A DNA stretch of 11,378 nucleotides from an uncultured Cellvibrio sp. Lineage in GTDB: Bacteria > Pseudomonadota > Gammaproteobacteria > Pseudomonadales > Cellvibrionaceae. Position 1 is the stretch's first letter; each line of letters begins with the position of its first letter. The position numbers were made by a program, and so were the translations under genes. Below are positions 8,055-11,378 of the stretch, piece after piece. The notes beneath the pieces were generated by a model. The model was not told the origin of the DNA, searched no databases, and worked only from the letters and a program-made list of their open reading frames with translations. The stretch is taken from positions 1 through 11,378 of the forward strand of contig CAMLOU010000133.1 of the NCBI GenBank assembly GCA_946481735.1, read 5' to 3'.

Positions 8055-8091
8055 AATTTCAACGACATTGAGGATCTATGTCGTTGAAATT
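8055..8091 (-). terminator. Rho-independent terminator of lpxC
   Basis: A perfect 14-bp inverted repeat, AATTTCAACGACAT (8055-8068) and ATGTCGTTGAAATT (8078-8091), encloses a 9-nt loop. It starts 15 nt after the lpxC stop. In the lpxC direction the stem is followed by TTTTCTATTG, a short U-run. The stem base is AT-rich, so strength is moderate. In the plus direction the stem is followed by AAGAGCAG, so it is not a terminator that way. Confidence 0.7.
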
Positions 8092-8106
8092 AAGAGCAGA
8101 CAACGC

Positions 8107-9018
8107 TTAGATGGCCAATAGTGGCTTCATGTAAGAGATGGGCGCGGCGTCCTCATCTTCGAAGGTGACAACTTCCCAGGCGTCCTTCTGGGCAATTAAT
8201 TGGCGCAGGGATCTGTTATTGAGACCATGACCCGACTTATGGGCTTTGAATTCACCGATCAGGCTATTTCCCAATAGATACAAGTCGCCGATCGCGTCCA
8301 GGACTTTATGTTTTACAAATTCATCTTCATAACGCAGACCATCTTCATTCAGGATGCGGTAATCATCCACCACGATAGCGTTATCGATACTGCCGCCCTT
8401 GGCCAGGCCTTTTGAGCGCAGGTATTCAATCTCGTGCATAAACCCGAAGGTACGGGCGCGACTGACTTCTTTTACGAATGATGTGCTCGAAAAATCCACC
8501 GAGGTTTCCAGCGTACGGCCTTGAAAAACCGGGTGATCAAAATCAATAGAGAAGGAGACTTTAAAGCCTTCAAATGGCAGGAAACTGGCAATTTTATCGC
8601 CGTCTTGCACGGTTACAGGCTTCTTGATGCGGATAAACTTCTTCGGTGCAGGCTGCTCCTGAATACCGGCAGATTGGATCAGAAACACAAAGGGTCCGGC
8701 ACTGCCATCCATAATAGGTACTTCGGGTGCACTGACTTCGACGATAGCGTTATCTATTCCCAAACCGGCCATAGCAGAGAGCAAATGCTCAACGGTCGAC
8801 ACCCGAACATCGCCATTCATCAGGGTCGTCGATAAGGTTGTATCGCCGACATTTTCTGCTTTAGCTTCAATTTCCACTACGGGATCGAGGTCCACGCGGC
8901 GAAATAGAATGCCGGCATCCACGGGAGCGGGCAGAAGGGTCAAATAGATTTTTTGACCAGTGTGTAAACCAACGCCGGTCGCGCGAATGGCATTCTTAAG
9001 TGTTCGTTGTCTGATCAT
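8107..9018 (-). CDS. lpxC: UDP-3-O-acyl-N-acetylglucosamine deacetylase LpxC
   Basis: Zinc amidase that removes the N-acetyl group from UDP-3-O-acyl-GlcNAc, the committed step of lipid A synthesis in the cytosol. The 303 residues are family-typical. The active site is complete, one position earlier than E. coli numbering: E77 and H78 in [10 protein letters not shown]237 and D241 in [15 protein letters not shown], and H264 in [14 protein letters not shown] (16-21) and [13 protein letters not shown] (98-110) are also conserved. The C-terminal tail after residue 285 (acidic, then SYMKPLLAI) ends in hydrophobic residues, as in LpxC proteins degraded by FtsH; regulated turnover here is inference. 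The gene lies 398 nt downstream of ftsZ, so it may have its own promoter. The Shine-Dalgarno is weak. Confidence 0.98.
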   Translation of the reverse strand: MIRQRTLKNAIRATGVGLHTGQKIYLTLLPAPVDAGILFRRVDLDPVVEIEAKAENVGDTTLSTTLMNGDVRVSTVEHLLSAMAGLGIDNAIVEVSAPEVPIMDGSAGPFVFLIQSAGIQEQPAPKKFIRIKKPVTVQDGDKIASFLPFEGFKVSFSIDFDHPVFQGRTLETSVDFSSTSFVKEVSRARTFGFMHEIEYLRSKGLAKGGSIDNAIVVDDYRILNEDGLRYEDEFVKHKVLDAIGDLYLLGNSLIGEFKAHKSGHGLNNRSLRQLIAQKDAWEVVTFEDEDAAPISYMKPLLAI

Positions 9019-9416
9019 TGCTTTGTATTAGCCCTACCTGTTAGCTAGATTAGCAAGTGTACCCAAGGTGACTTTGGCGTGTACGCAGCGTGTATTTTTT
9101 GCTGCCATACCCGCATATCCTTATTGATGTCCCGCAGTCTAACCAAAAGTAATCCCGTTCAAAAAAGCAAGTCATGTTACCAATATATGCCAGCAGTCGC
9201 CAGCTAAGCGGCTTATAGGAAAAATCAATCTTCAGCAGACGTCGTCTCCTTGTCCGCTGAAGCCTGTTGAAAGACAACATTGCGCTACGCCTTTTCGCGA
9301 GCACCACACCACCCACCCGGACACGTTCATTGACGAGTTGTGGTGTCGGTGCCGGCAATTTTCAAGTCATTTCCTAATCGGCCGCCAAGCGGCGCACGAC
9401 TCTCATGATTACCTGA
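9019..9416. other. Intergenic region between ftsZ and lpxC
   Basis: A 398-nt gap, long for two genes that are nearly adjacent in many relatives. A minus-strand open frame covers part of it (9050-9358) but lacks a Shine-Dalgarno, is unusually Arg-rich and resembles nothing I know, so I treat it as non-coding. A short GC-rich hairpin GCCGC/GCGGC (9381-9393) lies just after the ftsZ stop, and a larger one at 9230-9262 is listed separately. lpxC promoter elements are expected between about 9040 and 9220. A minus-strand TATATT (9182-9187) is possible, but no convincing -35/-10 pair is seen. Confidence 0.6.
9230..9262 (-). terminator. Candidate terminator downstream of ftsZ
   Basis: CTTCAGCAGAC (9230-9240) and GTCCGCTGAAG (9252-9262) form an 11-bp stem with one mismatch and an 11-nt loop. 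On the minus strand the stem is followed by ATTGATTTTTCC, giving a run of five U after a 4-nt offset. It lies about 155 nt after the ftsZ stop. It could end or attenuate ftsZ transcripts before lpxC. The mismatch and offset make it uncertain. Confidence 0.42.
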
Positions 9417-10586
9417 TCAATCTGCCTGACGGCGCAGGAACGCCGGAATATCAAGATATTCAAGATCCTTTTCCGCCATCGGCGCAACGGCCGCAGAGGC
9501 ATGGCTGTTGGCACGCAAGTGAGCCGGACGATCCAGGGCACTGTAATCAATTTGACCATTGGAGCGGCGGGTATTATCCACGATGACCTTCGTCGGCGCC
9601 GGCTTGCTTTCTTTAGCGGCGGCCGCGGCGGTAGCACCCAAGCCAGTTGCCACAACAGTAACGCGAAGTTCGTTGCTCATCTCCGGATCAATAACAGTAC
9701 CAACTACAACGGTTGCATCAGCCGATGCAAATTCCTCAATGGTGTTACCCACTTCAGAGTATTCGCCGAGGGATAAATCGATACCTGCCGTGATGTTCAC
9801 CAGGATGCCGCGCGCACCTTGCAGATTGACGTCTTCCAGCAGTGGACTGCGAATGGCTGCTTCGGCTGCTTCACGCGCACGATTTTCGCCAGTTGCACGG
9901 CCAGTACCCATCATTGCCATGCCCATCTCGGACATCACAGTACGAACGTCTGCAAAGTCGACGTTGATCATACCGGGACGAATAATCAGGTCAGCGATAC
10001 CTTGTACAGCGCCGAGCAATACATTATTAGCCGCTTTAAACGCATCGAGCAGGCTGGTGGATTTACCCAGTACCGCCAACAATTTTTCGTTGGGGATAGT
10101 AATTAATGAATCCACGCGGTCTTGCAGCTCACGGATACCCGCTTCTGCAATTGCCATACGTTTGCGACCTTCAAAAGGAAACGGTTTGGTAACCACAGCA
10201 ACCGTGAGAATTCCCAGGTCACGGGCAACTTCGGCCACTACCGGTGCACCACCGGTACCGGTACCACCACCCATACCGGCAGCGATAAAGACCATGTCCG
10301 CACCGCGCAGCACTTCGGCAATGCGCTCACGATCTTCCAATGCCGCCTGACGGCCGACTTCCGGGTTGGCACCGGCACCCAACCCTTTGGTCATGGAGTT
10401 ACCCAATTGCAACACCGTGCGCGCATCAATATCTTTTAGCGCTTGCGCGTCGGTGTTGGCGCAAATAAATTCCACACCATCGACGTTGTTGGCAATCATG
10501 TGCTTGACGGCATTACCGCCACCGCCACCAACACCGATAACTTTGATAACTGCACTTTGTTGAATGCTATCGACTAATTCAAACAT
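9417..10586 (-). CDS. ftsZ: Cell division GTPase FtsZ
   Basis: Tubulin-like GTPase that polymerises into the Z-ring at midcell. It has 389 residues. The nucleotide-binding signature [10 protein letters not shown] is at 106-115, [10 protein letters not shown] at 18-27 and NTDAQAL at 44-50. The T7 catalytic loop NVDFADV (208-214) keeps D210 and D213, matching E. coli D209 and D212. A linker rich in Ala, Lys and Pro (about 317-375) leads to the conserved C-terminal peptide [14 protein letters not shown], which binds FtsA and ZipA. The ATG at 10586 has a clear AGGGG Shine-Dalgarno. It follows ftsA by 57 nt in the same direction, the standard dcw-cluster arrangement. Nothing is truncated. Confidence 0.98.
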   Translation of the reverse strand: MFELVDSIQQSAVIKVIGVGGGGGNAVKHMIANNVDGVEFICANTDAQALKDIDARTVLQLGNSMTKGLGAGANPEVGRQAALEDRERIAEVLRGADMVFIAAGMGGGTGTGGAPVVAEVARDLGILTVAVVTKPFPFEGRKRMAIAEAGIRELQDRVDSLITIPNEKLLAVLGKSTSLLDAFKAANNVLLGAVQGIADLIIRPGMINVDFADVRTVMSEMGMAMMGTGRATGENRAREAAEAAIRSPLLEDVNLQGARGILVNITAGIDLSLGEYSEVGNTIEEFASADATVVVGTVIDPEMSNELRVTVVATGLGATAAAAAKESKPAPTKVIVDNTRRSNGQIDYSALDRPAHLRANSHASAAVAPMAEKDLEYLDIPAFLRRQAD

Positions 10587-10593
10587 AGTAATA

Positions 10594-10598
10594 CCCCT
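10594..10598 (-). promoter_or_regulatory. Strong ftsZ ribosome binding site
   Basis: AGGGG on the minus strand, preceded by an A-run and 7 nt from the ftsZ ATG. It supports the start at 10586 and high translation of ftsZ relative to ftsA. Confidence 0.7.
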
Positions 10599-10643
10599 TT
10601 TTTCCCTTGAACGTGTCTGTTAAAAAATAAACTGTGAATACGT

Positions 10644-11378
10644 TTAAAAATTGCTTTGAAATAATTTCTTGAGCCGATTGAATATCGAACCCTGCTGTTC
10701 CCTCGAATGATGCGCAGCTCCCCTGCCCTCCTGTTGTTGCTTCATTGCATACATCAACAAACCGACACCGGTGGAATAAATCGGGTTATTCACGATGTCA
10801 GTCAAACCGCGAATGGCATGTGGTGCGCCAATGCGAACCGGCATGTGAAAAATTTCTTCTGCCAACTCGATAACGCCTTCCATCTTTGATGTTCCACCGG
10901 TCAACACAATGCCGGCGGCAATCAAGTCTTCATAACCGCTGCGTCGCAACTCTGATTGCACCAGCGTAAACAATTCGTCGTAACGCGGCTCCACGACTTC
11001 GGCCAACGCCTGACGAGACAGATCGCGCGGTTGACGATCACCCACACTGGGCACTTTGATCGTTTCATCCGGGCTGGTTAACTTTGCCAGCGCGCAGGCA
11101 TATTTAATTTTAATTTCTTCTGCATTGGGCGTCGGTGTGCGCAGCGCCATAGCGATATCATTAGTTACCTGATCGCCGGCAATAGGAATCACGCCCGTAT
11201 GACGAATTGCACCATCTTTAAAGATGGCAATGTCAGTAGTACCGCCACCAATATCCACCACACAAACACCCAATTCTTTTTCATCGTCTGTCAGTACGGC
11301 ATAACTGGAAGCCAATTGTTCCAAAATAATATCTTCAACTTCCAAACCGCAGCGACGAATACACTTTTCAATATTTTG
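10644..11378 (-). CDS. ftsA: Cell division protein FtsA (5' end outside window)
   Basis: Actin-like ATPase that tethers FtsZ filaments to the inner membrane and recruits later division proteins. The frame runs off the right edge. About 244 C-terminal residues are visible of the usual ~410-420, starting QNIEKCIRRCGLEVED. A TTG at 11345 is an internal leucine of that segment, not a start. Visible motifs are the phosphate-binding strand VVDIGGGTTDIAIF, the helix GDQVTNDIAMAL, the adenosine motif VLTGGTSKMEG, and the IRIGAPHAIRGL-like segment MPVRIGAPHAIRGLTD. The C-terminus (SIFNRLKKLFQSNF) is a basic amphipathic helix of the membrane-targeting type. ftsZ follows after 57 nt. Confidence 0.97.
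   Translation of the reverse strand, partial: QNIEKCIRRCGLEVEDIILEQLASSYAVLTDDEKELGVCVVDIGGGTTDIAIFKDGAIRHTGVIPIAGDQVTNDIAMALRTPTPNAEEIKIKYACALAKLTSPDETIKVPSVGDRQPRDLSRQALAEVVEPRYDELFTLVQSELRRSGYEDLIAAGIVLTGGTSKMEGVIELAEEIFHMPVRIGAPHAIRGLTDIVNNPIYSTGVGLLMYAMKQQQEGRGAAHHSREQQGSIFNRLKKLFQSNF

Larger units (their letters stand above)
7790..8106. other. AT-rich intergenic region between lpxC and the M23 gene
   Basis: This 317-nt stretch has no sizeable reading frame on either strand. It is more AT-rich than its neighbours, especially 7820-7990. A perfect TATAAT occurs on the plus strand at 7887-7892 and another on the minus strand at 7920-7925, but neither has a convincing -35 partner at 16-18 nt. 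Small inverted repeats are TCCGTG/CACGGA (7942-7957) and CCGCC/GGCGG (7996-8011). The right end holds a minute ORF with a strong Shine-Dalgarno and the lpxC terminator hairpin, both listed separately. The M23 gene promoter is presumably here, but I cannot place it. Confidence 0.6.

Noticed and set aside
9050..9358. 102-codon minus-strand open frame between ftsZ and lpxC
   Set aside because: There is no Shine-Dalgarno, the product is Arg-rich with no recognisable motif, and it overlaps a likely terminator. The start is also doubtful. I regard it as chance.
9381..9393. GCCGC/GCGGC hairpin 24 nt after the ftsZ stop
   Set aside because: It has a 5-bp stem and 3-nt loop with no U-run on the minus strand. 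It is insufficient for a terminator call.
9559..10350. 263-codon plus-strand open frame opposite ftsZ
   Set aside because: It is an antisense shadow of ftsZ codon composition, giving a low-complexity Ser/Ala/Arg/Pro protein. ftsZ is clearly the coding strand.
1..11378. CRISPR arrays, tRNA/rRNA genes, IS elements, toxin-antitoxin or phage genes
   Set aside because: I looked for repeat-spacer patterns, tRNA-like folds and transposase or integrase motifs and saw none. All sizeable coding frames are explained by core genes.

Overview
The window looks like core chromosome of a gammaproteobacterium. The protein sequences, the moderate GC content and the gene neighbourhood (pilD-coaE-yacG next to mutT/argJ/secA/lpxC/ftsZ/ftsA) suggest the Pseudomonas/Cellvibrio side of the class, with Cellvibrionaceae as the best guess. 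No phage, plasmid, CRISPR, tRNA or transposase gene is visible. The placement is inferred from protein resemblance and gene order, not from a search.

Layout. On the plus strand, 1-1612 holds the end of a type IV pilus operon: pilD (prepilin peptidase, 5' end cut by the window edge), coaE (last step of coenzyme A synthesis) and yacG (small zinc protein that inhibits gyrase). A pair of oppositely oriented REP-like palindromes (1660-1738) lies where yacG meets the convergent minus-strand genes. All clear genes from 1755 to the right edge are on the minus strand. Read in their transcription direction from right to left they are ftsA (5' end cut), ftsZ, lpxC, an M23 murein peptidase gene, secA, argJ and a MutT-type Nudix hydrolase fused to a ThiE-like domain.

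How the genes work together. ftsA and ftsZ build and anchor the division ring. lpxC commits precursor to lipid A. The M23 protein probably trims or regulates peptidoglycan. SecA drives export through SecYEG. The set therefore couples division with envelope growth and closely resembles the end of the E. coli dcw cluster (ftsA-ftsZ-lpxC-secM-secA-mutT, followed by oppositely transcribed yacG/coaE). Here the M23 gene sits where E. coli has secM, argJ is inserted between secA and mutT, and zapD is not between coaE and yacG.

Intergenic DNA. Three non-coding stretches deserve attention. The first is the REP-like pair at 1660-1738. The second is a degenerate 14-bp tandem repeat (2702-2757) that includes the last codons of argJ. 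The third is the AT-rich gap at 7790-8106, which holds a minute plus-strand ORF with a strong Shine-Dalgarno and a perfect 14-bp-stem hairpin that should terminate lpxC. The 398-bp gap between ftsZ and lpxC contains a plausible terminator. I see no clearly new multi-gene system. The most interesting items are the fused Nudix/ThiE-like protein with an eroded ThiE active site, the tandem repeat, and the possible gene relic between the M23 gene and lpxC.
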